This document shows, one piece after another, positions 34,802-42,543 of a stretch of 64,000 nucleotides of DNA (position 1 is its first letter; every line of letters starts with the position of its first letter). This DNA comes from Bacillota bacterium. Lineage in GTDB: Bacteria > Bacillota > UBA4882 > UBA8346. The stretch lies in the NCBI GenBank assembly GCA_023401925.1, contig JAEXDA010000049.1:62001-126000 (forward strand), in the 5' to 3' direction. The position numbers and the translations under genes are program-made. The notes beneath the pieces are model-generated. The model was not told the DNA's origin. It searched no databases and saw only the letters and a program-made list of their open reading frames with translations.

Positions 34802-36103
34802 TTATTTAATACCAAACATTTCCCGCCAAGCTTTCGCCGTATTCTTTAAAGCCTGTTCCGCAGTTTCCTGTCCGGATAATGCCTTGTTGATTTCATTGGC
34901 AAAAGTCGGATCGGCAAAAGCCCGTCCCTGATATGGGTTAACTACACCGCCATTGCGAAATTGATAATCGGTACCATATTGATAAGCCAAATTCATCGAC
35001 TTCTTAACAATGCCTTCCCACCGGGCAATAGCTGGATATTGAAAATAGGCCATATTATTAAGCCAGCCTTGGCGCACCGGCAAACTATGACCCGGTACCG
35101 AAGCAGTGAGTAACTTAAAGTATTGCTCATCACTCATGTAAAACTGAACAAACTTTTTAGCTAGTCCTATGTTGGCGCCTGAGGTCTTAAAAACTACAAA
35201 ATCATTAATGGTAGCCTTAACAAGGGGTTCCTTAACACCAGGAGCGACCGGAGTAGCAGCAATATCAACTTTATCGTGCATATCAGGATTGTAACGATCA
35301 ATATTGCTCATCATTCGTCCGGGATAACGGGTCATTGCGACAATTCCCTTTGCAAACATAATAGATTTGTCGCTCATTTGCGTATTCGGAACTCCTGGAG
35401 GACAATATTTCACCATATCGCACACATATTGTAAAGCTTTAATCGCCACCGGGGAATCAATTGTAACATGATTATTTTTATCAAAAGCTTCACCGCCAAA
35501 CGCCCATAACATCTGCATGAACGAACCATAATCGTCCGGTATCGCGCCGTCAAATGAGAAACCCCATTGATCAATCTTTCCGTCACCATTAGTATCAACT
35601 GTTAACACTTTAGCGGCATTCATCAATTCATCAAGTGTTTTGGGAACGGAAAGTCCTGCTTTGGCAAAAAGATCTTTCCGATAATAAAGTACCTGGGATT
35701 CAGTAGCTGCCGGAATATCGTAAATCTTTCCCTCTTTGTTGGGCGTAACCAACCGATGGGGGATATCGCCCAGCTTTTTGAAAACATCATCCAGCGGTAC
35801 GAGGAATTTTTGTTCAACCAAACTCGTCATATACCTCGGCGATAACCAAGCCACATCTGGGGCAGTCCCGGCCCGCAGCATCGCTGACAACTTCGGCAAT
35901 ACATCTTCCAGGTTGGCATGGGATAAAACGACTTTAACCCCTGGATTTTGCTGTTCGAAAGCTTTAATGATCGCATTATCGGTCGCCACTGAACTAGGAT
36001 CAGTCTCTGGAGTGAGAAAGTTGATGGTCTTGGTCTTTGGCACAGCATAACTTGTCAGGCATATACAAAATACCAATGATACAACTAAAATAACTTTTTT
36101 CAT
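34802..36103 (-). CDS. Extracellular solute-binding protein, paralogue B
   Basis: The 433-residue protein resembles paralogue A throughout (FLTPETDPSSVATDNAIIKA, HANLEDVLPKLSAMLR, EQALKNTAKAWREMFGIK) and keeps the calcium-like loop DTNGDGKIDQWG. Its signal peptide is MKKVILVVSLVFCICLTSYA. It is the first gene of the run. The differences cluster around residues that normally line the sugar cleft (SFDGAIPDDYGSF against AINGGIPENYFTF), so the two proteins probably deliver different ligands to one permease pair. Confidence 0.9.
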   Translation of the reverse strand: MKKVILVVSLVFCICLTSYAVPKTKTINFLTPETDPSSVATDNAIIKAFEQQNPGVKVVLSHANLEDVLPKLSAMLRAGTAPDVAWLSPRYMTSLVEQKFLVPLDDVFKKLGDIPHRLVTPNKEGKIYDIPAATESQVLYYRKDLFAKAGLSVPKTLDELMNAAKVLTVDTNGDGKIDQWGFSFDGAIPDDYGSFMQMLWAFGGEAFDKNNHVTIDSPVAIKALQYVCDMVKYCPPGVPNTQMSDKSIMFAKGIVAMTRYPGRMMSNIDRYNPDMHDKVDIAATPVAPGVKEPLVKATINDFVVFKTSGANIGLAKKFVQFYMSDEQYFKLLTASVPGHSLPVRQGWLNNMAYFQYPAIARWEGIVKKSMNLAYQYGTDYQFRNGGVVNPYQGRAFADPTFANEINKALSGQETAEQALKNTAKAWREMFGIK

Positions 36104-36341
36104 TCAATACTTCCTCCCTTGTGTTTTAAATTCATATCTCCTTATTTATCCCTTATTCTTTCACCACCTTTACGTAAAATATTTTATAGTAGACAGTTGA
36201 TTGTCGACTATCTACTGTCCACTATTTCTATAATCATTCAAGAAATCCTTCCTTTATTACAAAAAAACTCAAGATTTTTTAATTGCAGGAAGTTTAAACT
36301 AATTTGTTCGGCGATTGATTTCACGGACAGGCTGTTGGATA

Positions 36342-36725
36342 TTATCTCAGAGATACTATCTTTTTCTTTATTTCATCTAAAACTTGTTCATAGTTTGAGG
36401 ACAATGTTTGAATATCCTTTTGGGTTGCCCGATCAATATGCATTCCAACGGTTACATTGACTTTGCATTGAAAAGCGACCGCTAATTCCAGCGCCGCTTT
36501 TCTGGCCAATTCGTCTTCTTTATGTCCTGTAACACATAATACACTTACAGATGCCGAATTATTTCCTTCATTCGCCAAACTTTTTCTGGGAATTGCCAAA
36601 GCGGAGGCTCCGATATGATATCCTCCTCCCCCGCCGATGCATACATTCAAGTCTTCACCACAAATGGTCACTTCCGCTTCTACCAAATATTGCCTATCTC
36701 CTGCTTTAACATTAAAGTGCTTCAT
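36342..36725 (-). CDS. LpdD-like prenylated-flavin chaperone
   Basis: The 127-residue protein matches the small LpdD family found beside gallate-type UbiD decarboxylases, recognisable from GGGGGYHIGASALAIPRKSL and CVTGHKEDELARKAALELA. Family members are proposed to help load or oxidise prenyl-FMN in the decarboxylase. It begins seven bases after ubiX and ends the decarboxylase cluster. Other uses of this fold are not known to me, and assignment rests on motif and context together. Confidence 0.7.
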   Translation of the reverse strand: MKHFNVKAGDRQYLVEAEVTICGEDLNVCIGGGGGYHIGASALAIPRKSLANEGNNSASVSVLCVTGHKEDELARKAALELAVAFQCKVNVTVGMHIDRATQKDIQTLSSNYEQVLDEIKKKIVSLR

Positions 36726-36732
36726 GGTAAAA

Positions 36733-37293
36733 TCACACCCCTGTCCAAGAGACGAATTTCTTATGCTCTAACCCGAACTGCATCAATATTTTCCCAATGA
36801 CATGATTGATTTGATCATCCAATGATTGAGGCTTATTGTAAAATGTCAACATGGGCGGTATTAAAACACATCCCAGATCGGAGACTGTGTTCATATTTAT
36901 CAAATGGATCTTCCCTAGCGGCATTTCCCTAGGAACCAAAACCACTCTCCGGCCTTCCTTTAAGCATACATCGGCGGCCCTGACTATCAAGTTTGCGGCA
37001 TAGCCGGTGGCGATTCCGGAAAGCGTTTTCATACTGCAGGGAATCAAGATCATCCCATCGGTCTTGAAAGAACCGCTGGAAATGGTCGCTGCCATATTAT
37101 ACGCTTCGTAATTGTAATCAGCGATTTCAAATAGTTTTTCAATCGGAATGTCGGTTTCCAATTGCCAATTTCTTTGGGCGCTTTCGGAGACCACCAAATG
37201 CGTCTCAACATCTTGTTGTTCTTTAAGAACTTTTAATAGATAATAACTCATAATTACACCGCTAGCACCCGAAACTCCTACGATTATTTTCAT
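36733..37293 (-). CDS. ubiX: UbiX-type flavin prenyltransferase
   Basis: The enzyme joins dimethylallyl phosphate and FMN to give prenyl-FMN, the UbiD cofactor. The 186 residues match UbiX: IIVGVSGASGVIMSYYLLKV at the N-terminus, PCSMKTLSGIATGYAANLIV, and the hallmark LVPREMPLGKIHLINM. It lies between the transporter and LpdD-like genes, in the same direction as the UbiD gene. Confidence 0.93.
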   Translation of the reverse strand: MKIIVGVSGASGVIMSYYLLKVLKEQQDVETHLVVSESAQRNWQLETDIPIEKLFEIADYNYEAYNMAATISSGSFKTDGMILIPCSMKTLSGIATGYAANLIVRAADVCLKEGRRVVLVPREMPLGKIHLINMNTVSDLGCVLIPPMLTFYNKPQSLDDQINHVIGKILMQFGLEHKKFVSWTGV

Positions 37294-37376
37294 GATAATC
37301 CCTCAGTTCCAAATTTGCCAAACGATTTATAATTCAGCAGCATAACTCATGATTAATCCGCTCTATCTGTTTAAAT

Positions 37377-37413
37377 GCCTACAGGATGAATATTTGCTAT
37401 TCATCCTGTAGGC
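37377..37413 (-). terminator. Perfect 16-bp intercistronic hairpin
   Basis: GCCTACAGGATGAATA (37377-37392) pairs at all 16 positions with TATTCATCCTGTAGGC (37398-37413) around a five-base loop. It lies 11 bases after the transporter stop and before ubiX. No T run follows on the minus strand, so partial termination or mRNA stabilisation between transporter and ubiX is likely. Confidence 0.8.
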
Positions 37414-37424
37414 CAAAGTTACAT

Positions 37425-38801
37425 TTATAGTAGTCCTAATATTTTCCACCATGGAATTTCAACCAGCAACATCACGATAAAGACAACCGCAGTTAACGGG
37501 ACTCCCAGCCTGATCGTTTCTTTCTGGGTATACATGCCATTTTCTTCTCCCTGGCCCACCAACATATTCAAATGTTGGAAGGGAAATAGATAATGAATTG
37601 CAATGGCTGTATATACAAAAAAAGTAGTAATAATAGGATTGATGCCCATGGGTCCGGTAAACACCAACAAGGCTGGAATTGCAACACCCATAACCGCAAT
37701 AACGCTTCCAAGCAGCATATGAATGATGATGGATACGATACCGATAAAACCTGCTAAAACAAAAATATTGGATGGTATGGCGGAAGGCAAAATGGTTGTC
37801 GCGATCCAACTGTTCATTCCAGTTACGCCGCCAACTTTGCCAATGGCCATGGCCGCGGTTAAAAACAGCAAAACATGAATCGGGACTTCGCCCCAGTTCT
37901 TGGGGCTCAGCACTTCTCCAATCAACGGCAAACTCATCACCATGGCAACGATTAAAGTAATCCACCCGATGTTGATTCCATGAATGGAATCGGTCATCCA
38001 CAAGAGGACCGCAATACAAAGCCAGACGATGGTCCTTATTTCCTTGCCGGTCAATTTGCCGAGAGCCGCTAGTTTATTTCTGATTTCATCTTTATTCATG
38101 ACGATCTCACTGGAAGGTTTAAATAAAACCAGGATTAAAATACATGTTAATATACTTGAAACAATGCTCGGTATACCCATATATTTGAGCCAGCCCAGCC
38201 AACTGATAGGCATTTGGGAAGCTTCGACCGCCAAGGGATTAATAACACTGTCCCCGGTTAAGAAGATCAGGGATACCGGTACTGATGAGGCAAAGACCGT
38301 GAGGCCGACTTTGATGGCATCTTCTTTTTTCATTTTGGCACTCTGGATGATTACCGCCATCACCGACATGATCAGGAATGCTCTTGGCCAAGGATGCGGT
38401 ATTAAGAGACTCAAGATAAAGGTAAGAACAAAAATCGATATAATAATGCTTTGATACGAATTAACGAATTTAAGGATAAAAGCGTAGGCAATTCTTTCGC
38501 CCAATCCCGAATTCTTAACGGCGCTGGCAATCAAGTAGGCGCCGATAACTAAATACATGGTCGGACCGGCCCAGGAATAAAAAACCGTACCGACTGGAGC
38601 AACATTAAAAATGATGAGCAATACTAGAAATATTCCCGATACATATCCGGATTGCGCAATTTGGAAAGCCCAAAAAATCACTGTCATCAAAGTCAATGCC
38701 AGACACATTTTACCTTGCGGAGACAGACCGTTTAGTGGGAGCAAATTAATCACAATCGCAATGAGGATACCGATAATCAACCCTAAGGTTTTCTTGTTCA
38801 T
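37425..38801 (-). CDS. SLC13/DASS-type anion transporter
   Basis: The 458-residue protein has 11-13 hydrophobic segments and resembles the SLC13/CitT group of carboxylate transporters: LTLMTVIFWAFQIAQSGYVS, VIGAYLIASAVKNSGLGERI, VGGVTGMNSWIATTILPSAI and PFQHLNMLVGQG. A location inside a UbiD decarboxylase operon suggests import of an aromatic or other carboxylate, perhaps exchanging substrate for product. A family-typical SNT sodium motif is not clear to me. The ribosome site GGAGGGAT precedes ATG 38801. Confidence 0.8.
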   Translation of the reverse strand: MNKKTLGLIIGILIAIVINLLPLNGLSPQGKMCLALTLMTVIFWAFQIAQSGYVSGIFLVLLIIFNVAPVGTVFYSWAGPTMYLVIGAYLIASAVKNSGLGERIAYAFILKFVNSYQSIIISIFVLTFILSLLIPHPWPRAFLIMSVMAVIIQSAKMKKEDAIKVGLTVFASSVPVSLIFLTGDSVINPLAVEASQMPISWLGWLKYMGIPSIVSSILTCILILVLFKPSSEIVMNKDEIRNKLAALGKLTGKEIRTIVWLCIAVLLWMTDSIHGINIGWITLIVAMVMSLPLIGEVLSPKNWGEVPIHVLLFLTAAMAIGKVGGVTGMNSWIATTILPSAIPSNIFVLAGFIGIVSIIIHMLLGSVIAVMGVAIPALLVFTGPMGINPIITTFFVYTAIAIHYLFPFQHLNMLVGQGEENGMYTQKETIRLGVPLTAVVFIVMLLVEIPWWKILGLL

Positions 38802-38844
38802 TTTATCCCTCCGCTCCTCAATATTATCCCGATAAGGTTTGGTT

Positions 38845-38875
38845 AAAAAGAGGAGATATGCAGCTCCTCTCTTTA
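38845..38875 (-). terminator. Intercistronic hairpin with T run
   Basis: On the minus strand, AAAGAGAGGAG pairs with CTCCTCTTTTT around CTGCATAT. It lies about 70 bases after the small decarboxylase subunit gene and upstream of the transporter gene, so it may attenuate transporter expression. Confidence 0.6.
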
Positions 38876-38948
38876 ACTCTAAATCTGTTGAATATCAAAT
38901 CCGAATGAAAACAACATCCACTTTATCTAAAAATGATAAAGTCAACCT

Positions 38949-39155
38949 TTATTTCTTTAAGGGCGGGATGGGAGGAATCATTTGCATTGTAGCAATTTTC
39001 TCATCATTCAATTTGAATTTCGGCAATATCTCGATTGTTTCCGTCGAACGCCAGGAAAACCAACATTTTTCACATACATAAACTTCCCATACCTTTCCCA
39101 CGGGTGAATCCGCCATTTTCCTCACTTTATCGCTGTCACAACGTTTGCATATCAT
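38949..39155 (-). CDS. Small zinc-ribbon subunit of hydroxyarylic acid decarboxylase (BsdD/VdcD-like)
   Basis: The 68-residue protein has two cysteine pairs (MICKRC, C3 and C6; VCEKCWFSWRSTE, C28 and C31) with DSPVGKVWEVYVCEKC between. It corresponds closely to the D subunit of Bacillus BsdBCD and Streptomyces VdcBCD decarboxylases. These are non-oxidative enzymes for 4-hydroxybenzoate, vanillate or protocatechuate. GGAGGGGA precedes the ATG, 15 bases after the UbiD stop. The proline-rich C-terminus (IPPIPPLKK) is also family-like. Its presence argues that the UbiD here acts on a hydroxyarylic acid. Confidence 0.8.
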   Translation of the reverse strand: MICKRCDSDKVRKMADSPVGKVWEVYVCEKCWFSWRSTETIEILPKFKLNDEKIATMQMIPPIPPLKK

Positions 39156-39170
39156 GATTATTTCCCCTCC

Positions 39171-40607
39171 TTATTTATTTTCAGATAATAACTTGCGGAT
39201 AACTTTCTCCCAATTCTCGCTTCCCACCGGGTTCTCCAAAAGTTGGGTTTCCCGGGGATTGGGTTCCGGCGGAACCGGAGTCGTGGCGTCAATAATCAAT
39301 TTTGAATGCATCCCTGCGGGGAATGAAGACGGGTCCAACGGCATACCCGGACAATTCTCAATCACGGAAACATCCTTATCCGGACGAACTCTGGTCGTTA
39401 AGGCCCACATCACTTGCTCTAAGTTAAAGGGATCGACAAACTCATCAACCACAATAACAATCTTTGAATAGGGCATACCATGAGGAGTTGATAACAACCG
39501 AAATGCTACGCCTTTTGCATATCCGCCATAGCGGCATTTGGTGGAAATAATGGTCCCGATGCCGTGGGTATACATGGCATTTACCGCCACCACTTCCGGC
39601 ATGGACTCTTTTAATTGCTTAAATAACGGCACGCTTGTATTCAATGCCATCAAGTAATCAATTTCACTCCACGGGATTCCTAAATAAAGGTTTTCAAAAA
39701 TAGGATGGGTTCGATGGGTGATTTTGGTGATTTTAATCTCGCATTGCAGCCTGCTTCCCGAATATGAACCGGGGAATTCGCCGAAAGGTCCCTCCACTGT
39801 GCGTACCCGGGGAAGAATATACCCTTCCAATACAACTTCCGCGCCAGCGGGAACGTATAAATGGTCCGCGGTATCGGCCTTTACAATCTCGGTAGGTACG
39901 CCGTCCTGAAGCGCTCCAACAAATTCATACTCATTCTGGCTGTATCCGATAGGGGTACTTGCCATAAAGGTTACCAAAGGCGCATTACCAACCGAAATTG
40001 CAATGGGGAGAGGTTTGTTTTCCGCTTCGGCCTTTTCCAACTGAATTGCGATATCATGAAAAGCCAGCGCTTGAATCCCCACTTTATCCTTGTCTTTAAT
40101 CTGGATCCGATACGTGCCGACATTCAGTTTATTAAAGTCACCCGGAAATTCTGGATCACCCGTTATCACAGAGGCCTTGGAAATAAAAAAGCCGCCGTCC
40201 TGCGAATTAATACGATATAACGGTAATACTTCAAACAAATTGATATTATCCGTAATCGTATTTTCCTTGCAAGGTGCGTCTTTTCTATCGACAACAATCG
40301 GTTTTACCGGATATTTATCCCATCTCCGGTTTAATTCTAAAAATTGTTCTTTGACAGGGGTATCTTTAGCCATACCCAACATTAAGGCATGATTGCTCCA
40401 CGAACCATGAACATTAGTTACCACAGAGTATTTATACCCTTTTACTTTTTCGAAGAATACAGCCGGTCCGTTTTTGATATTAGCCGCCGCCCTGCCGGCA
40501 GCGCCAATGTTTGGTTCCGGATCTACCTCTTCCTTTACCCTTACCAACTGGCCTTCTTGTTCCAGCGTTTCCAAGAAGCTTCTTAAATCTTTGTAAACTT
40601 TAGCCAT
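39171..40607 (-). CDS. UbiD-family prenyl-FMN-dependent decarboxylase (hydroxyarylic acid type)
   Basis: The 478-residue catalytic subunit reversibly decarboxylates aromatic or alpha,beta-unsaturated acids. UbiD features include DLRSFLETLEQEGQLVRVKE at the start, SQDGGFFISKASVITGDPEF, LNVGTYRIQIKDKDKVGIQ, VEGPFGEFPGSYSG and LGIPWSEIDYLMALN, which carries a catalytic-triad glutamate. ATG 40607 follows GGGGGAA. It is the first gene of a five-gene run ending with ubiX and the LpdD-like gene. The small D subunit next to it favours 4-hydroxybenzoate, vanillate or gallate-type substrates over ubiquinone synthesis. Confidence 0.88.
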   Translation of the reverse strand: MAKVYKDLRSFLETLEQEGQLVRVKEEVDPEPNIGAAGRAAANIKNGPAVFFEKVKGYKYSVVTNVHGSWSNHALMLGMAKDTPVKEQFLELNRRWDKYPVKPIVVDRKDAPCKENTITDNINLFEVLPLYRINSQDGGFFISKASVITGDPEFPGDFNKLNVGTYRIQIKDKDKVGIQALAFHDIAIQLEKAEAENKPLPIAISVGNAPLVTFMASTPIGYSQNEYEFVGALQDGVPTEIVKADTADHLYVPAGAEVVLEGYILPRVRTVEGPFGEFPGSYSGSRLQCEIKITKITHRTHPIFENLYLGIPWSEIDYLMALNTSVPLFKQLKESMPEVVAVNAMYTHGIGTIISTKCRYGGYAKGVAFRLLSTPHGMPYSKIVIVVDEFVDPFNLEQVMWALTTRVRPDKDVSVIENCPGMPLDPSSFPAGMHSKLIIDATTPVPPEPNPRETQLLENPVGSENWEKVIRKLLSENK

Positions 40608-40695
40608 TTTTTAAATTCCCCCTTTTTTTCTTAGGATTTGGCTAAAGTTTAGCATTCGCGTTTTTTATACACAATTCTGATATTGAAACACTCAT

Positions 40696-40725
40696 TTCCA
40701 AATAAGAAACATTTCTTATTTGGAA
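40696..40725. promoter_or_regulatory. Perfect 30-bp palindrome, candidate LysR operator
   Basis: TTCCAAATAAGAAA and TTTCTTATTTGGAA form a complete palindrome around CA. It is centred about 100 bases upstream of the UbiD gene start and 290 upstream of the divergent LysR gene. The spacing and the T...A dyads suit a LysR-type site. No T run follows, so a terminator role is less likely. Confidence 0.6.
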
Positions 40726-40878
40726 TAGCTTCATTACCAAATTGAATTGATTTGTCATTAACAATGAAGTAACATATTATTTACTAAAAAGATTAATTTT
40801 TATCTCTTTATGTAGTAATTTACGAAACAGAAATGCAACGCTTTGATTCAGATTTATGATTACACAAGATTATCCAAT

Positions 40879-40964
40879 AAGGACACATGTTCACAAAATA
40901 AATATATGTCCTTATATAGTGAGTAAAATGTATAATCAATTTATTTTGAGTAGAAAATTTTACT
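40879..40964. repeat. Further inverted repeats in the ubiD-lysR divergent region
   Basis: AAGGACACAT (40879-40888) faces ATATGTCCTT (40904-40913), with one mismatch. AGTAAAAT (40922-40929) faces ATTTTACT (40957-40964). The remainder of the 390-base gap (40608-40998) is AT-rich without an open frame. These may be autoregulatory sites close to the LysR start. Confidence 0.4.
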
Positions 40965-40998
40965 GTGTAATGAAAAAATCTATGAAGGTGGGCTATCT

Positions 40999-41904
40999 GT
41001 GACTTTTGATCAAATTACTTACTTTTTGACAATCGTAGAACATGAGAACTTTTCTCATGCCGCCGAGATGGTATTTATTTCTCAATCGTCATTATCAAAA
41101 CAGATTAAAGCCCTGGAAAATGAGCTGGGAGTCACCCTTTTTTCGCGAGACAATTATAAAATAGAACTGACTGATGCGGGAAAGGCTTTTTTGCCCTTTG
41201 CTAAAGAGTTTGCCAAAAGTCACTCCAATATGGTGTATCACCTGTCTTCCTTCAGTGATATCCATCAATCCTGTCTGACAATCAAGGTGGGAACCATACC
41301 GGTTTTATGTTACCACAACTTAATTAATGCCCTTGCAGATTTTGAATCCACCAATCAAAACATCCATATTGATTTATTGGAACGGGAACAATGCGAACTC
41401 ATTAAAATGGTGGACAAAGGCCAAGTTGATTTTGCCATTGCCCGAATCAATTTTTTATCTCCCGCCGATTACGATTTTATCCCTCTTGCCAAAGAGGCAA
41501 TCGGGGTCTTATGCCCCTTAAAAAATAATTTAGCTTCAAAGAAAACCTTATCCTTACAGGATTTAAGAAACGAATCCTTTGTTCTTTTAAACAGCACCTC
41601 AAGTTTATATAAACTTTGCATCGATTCTTGCAGAGATGCCGGGTTTTTCCCCCGGGTAAATTATGTAAGTTCACGCCATGAAGCTCTTTTAGCCATGGTC
41701 AATACCGGCCTGGGCGTGACACTTTTACCCAAGAGCCTCCTGGACTTAGAAAACAGCAAAAAATTAAAATTCATACCATTACAAGAGAATATCAGCAGCA
41801 CGATTGCCTTAGTCCGCAAAAAAAATATGGAGATGAGTGACAAAATTAATACTTTTCAAATTGTTATCCGCGAGCATTTTAGGGAATATTATTCCGAATC
41901 ATGA
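40999..41904 (+). CDS. LysR-family transcriptional regulator
   Basis: The 301-residue regulator starts at GTG 40999 behind GAAGGTGGG. The winged helix reads FDQITYFLTIVEHENFSHAA, then VFISQSSLSKQIKALENELG. The effector domain includes NTGLGVTLLPKSLLD, the usual hinge-proximal segment. It is divergent from the UbiD decarboxylase cluster, with a 30-base palindrome between, so it is the probable activator of that cluster in response to the aromatic substrate. The following isomerase gene overlaps or nearly abuts it. Confidence 0.9.
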   Translation: MTFDQITYFLTIVEHENFSHAAEMVFISQSSLSKQIKALENELGVTLFSRDNYKIELTDAGKAFLPFAKEFAKSHSNMVYHLSSFSDIHQSCLTIKVGTIPVLCYHNLINALADFESTNQNIHIDLLEREQCELIKMVDKGQVDFAIARINFLSPADYDFIPLAKEAIGVLCPLKNNLASKKTLSLQDLRNESFVLLNSTSSLYKLCIDSCRDAGFFPRVNYVSSRHEALLAMVNTGLGVTLLPKSLLDLENSKKLKFIPLQENISSTIALVRKKNMEMSDKINTFQIVIREHFREYYSES

Positions 41905-41927
41905 TCTCACAAAGCAGGAACAGTAAA

Positions 41928-42458
41928 ATGAACACCCTTATTTTAGTAGACATCTTCGATAAAGAAATTGGTTATGCTGAAAAAGCGGATATTCATAGGA
42001 AGGGAATTTTGCACCGCGCATTTTCCATTTTCATTTATCATGATGGCAAAATGCTTCTTCAAAAAAGAGCCTATGAAAAATATCACTCCGGGGGGTTGTG
42101 GACCAATGCCTGTTGTTCGCATCCCAGGAAGGGAGAAACTACCCTTGTCGCAGCTCACAGGCAATTACAGCACGAATTAAATATCCCTGCCTATTCCTGC
42201 AGCCTTACTGAAGTCTTTGATTTTGTTTATTTCCAGAAATATTCGGATAATTTATTTGAGTATGAGGATGATCATGTACTCTTGGCCGACTTTGAGGGTG
42301 CATTTTGTGGGAATCCGGAAGAAATAGCAGAAACCCGTTGGATTCCATTCCCTGAATTGCAAAACGATCTCCTTCAAAACCCGGAGAAATATTCGGCCTG
42401 GTTTTTAATTGCCGCACCCAGAGTCCTGAAGGCCTTATATCCAGGTCATCCGGCTTAA
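41928..42458 (+). CDS. idi: Isopentenyl-diphosphate delta-isomerase, type 1
   Basis: The enzyme interconverts IPP and DMAPP. I prefer ATG 41928 (176 residues, AGGA nine bases upstream) over the in-frame ATG at 41901. The NUDIX-like fold carries the type 1 signature GLWTNACCSHPRKGE with catalytic cysteine C63, the zinc histidine in the same loop, and FEYEDDHVLLADFEG with catalytic acidic residues. Type 1 isomerase is less usual in Bacillota than the flavin type 2 enzyme. DMAPP also supplies the prenyl group for UbiX, so its position near ubiX may matter. Confidence 0.88.
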   Translation: MNTLILVDIFDKEIGYAEKADIHRKGILHRAFSIFIYHDGKMLLQKRAYEKYHSGGLWTNACCSHPRKGETTLVAAHRQLQHELNIPAYSCSLTEVFDFVYFQKYSDNLFEYEDDHVLLADFEGAFCGNPEEIAETRWIPFPELQNDLLQNPEKYSAWFLIAAPRVLKALYPGHPA

Positions 42459-42543
42459 TGACTTTGCCTCTACCGGTAGAGTTTCCTCTTCAAAAGTTCC
42501 GCCTATGAAGCAAATCAGCCACAAGCCTGAAGAAACCATTCTT

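Noticed and set aside
36180..36235. Inverted-repeat-like run GTAGACAGTTGATTGTCGAC before ACTGTCCACTA
   Set aside because: Short tandem-like GTTGA/GTCGA runs of this kind are common between genes. The pairing is imperfect and no neighbouring pattern supports a function.
37459..38019. 186-codon open frame inside the transporter gene on the same strand
   Set aside because: It is a shadow frame with low-complexity composition. The transporter frame is clearly the coding one.
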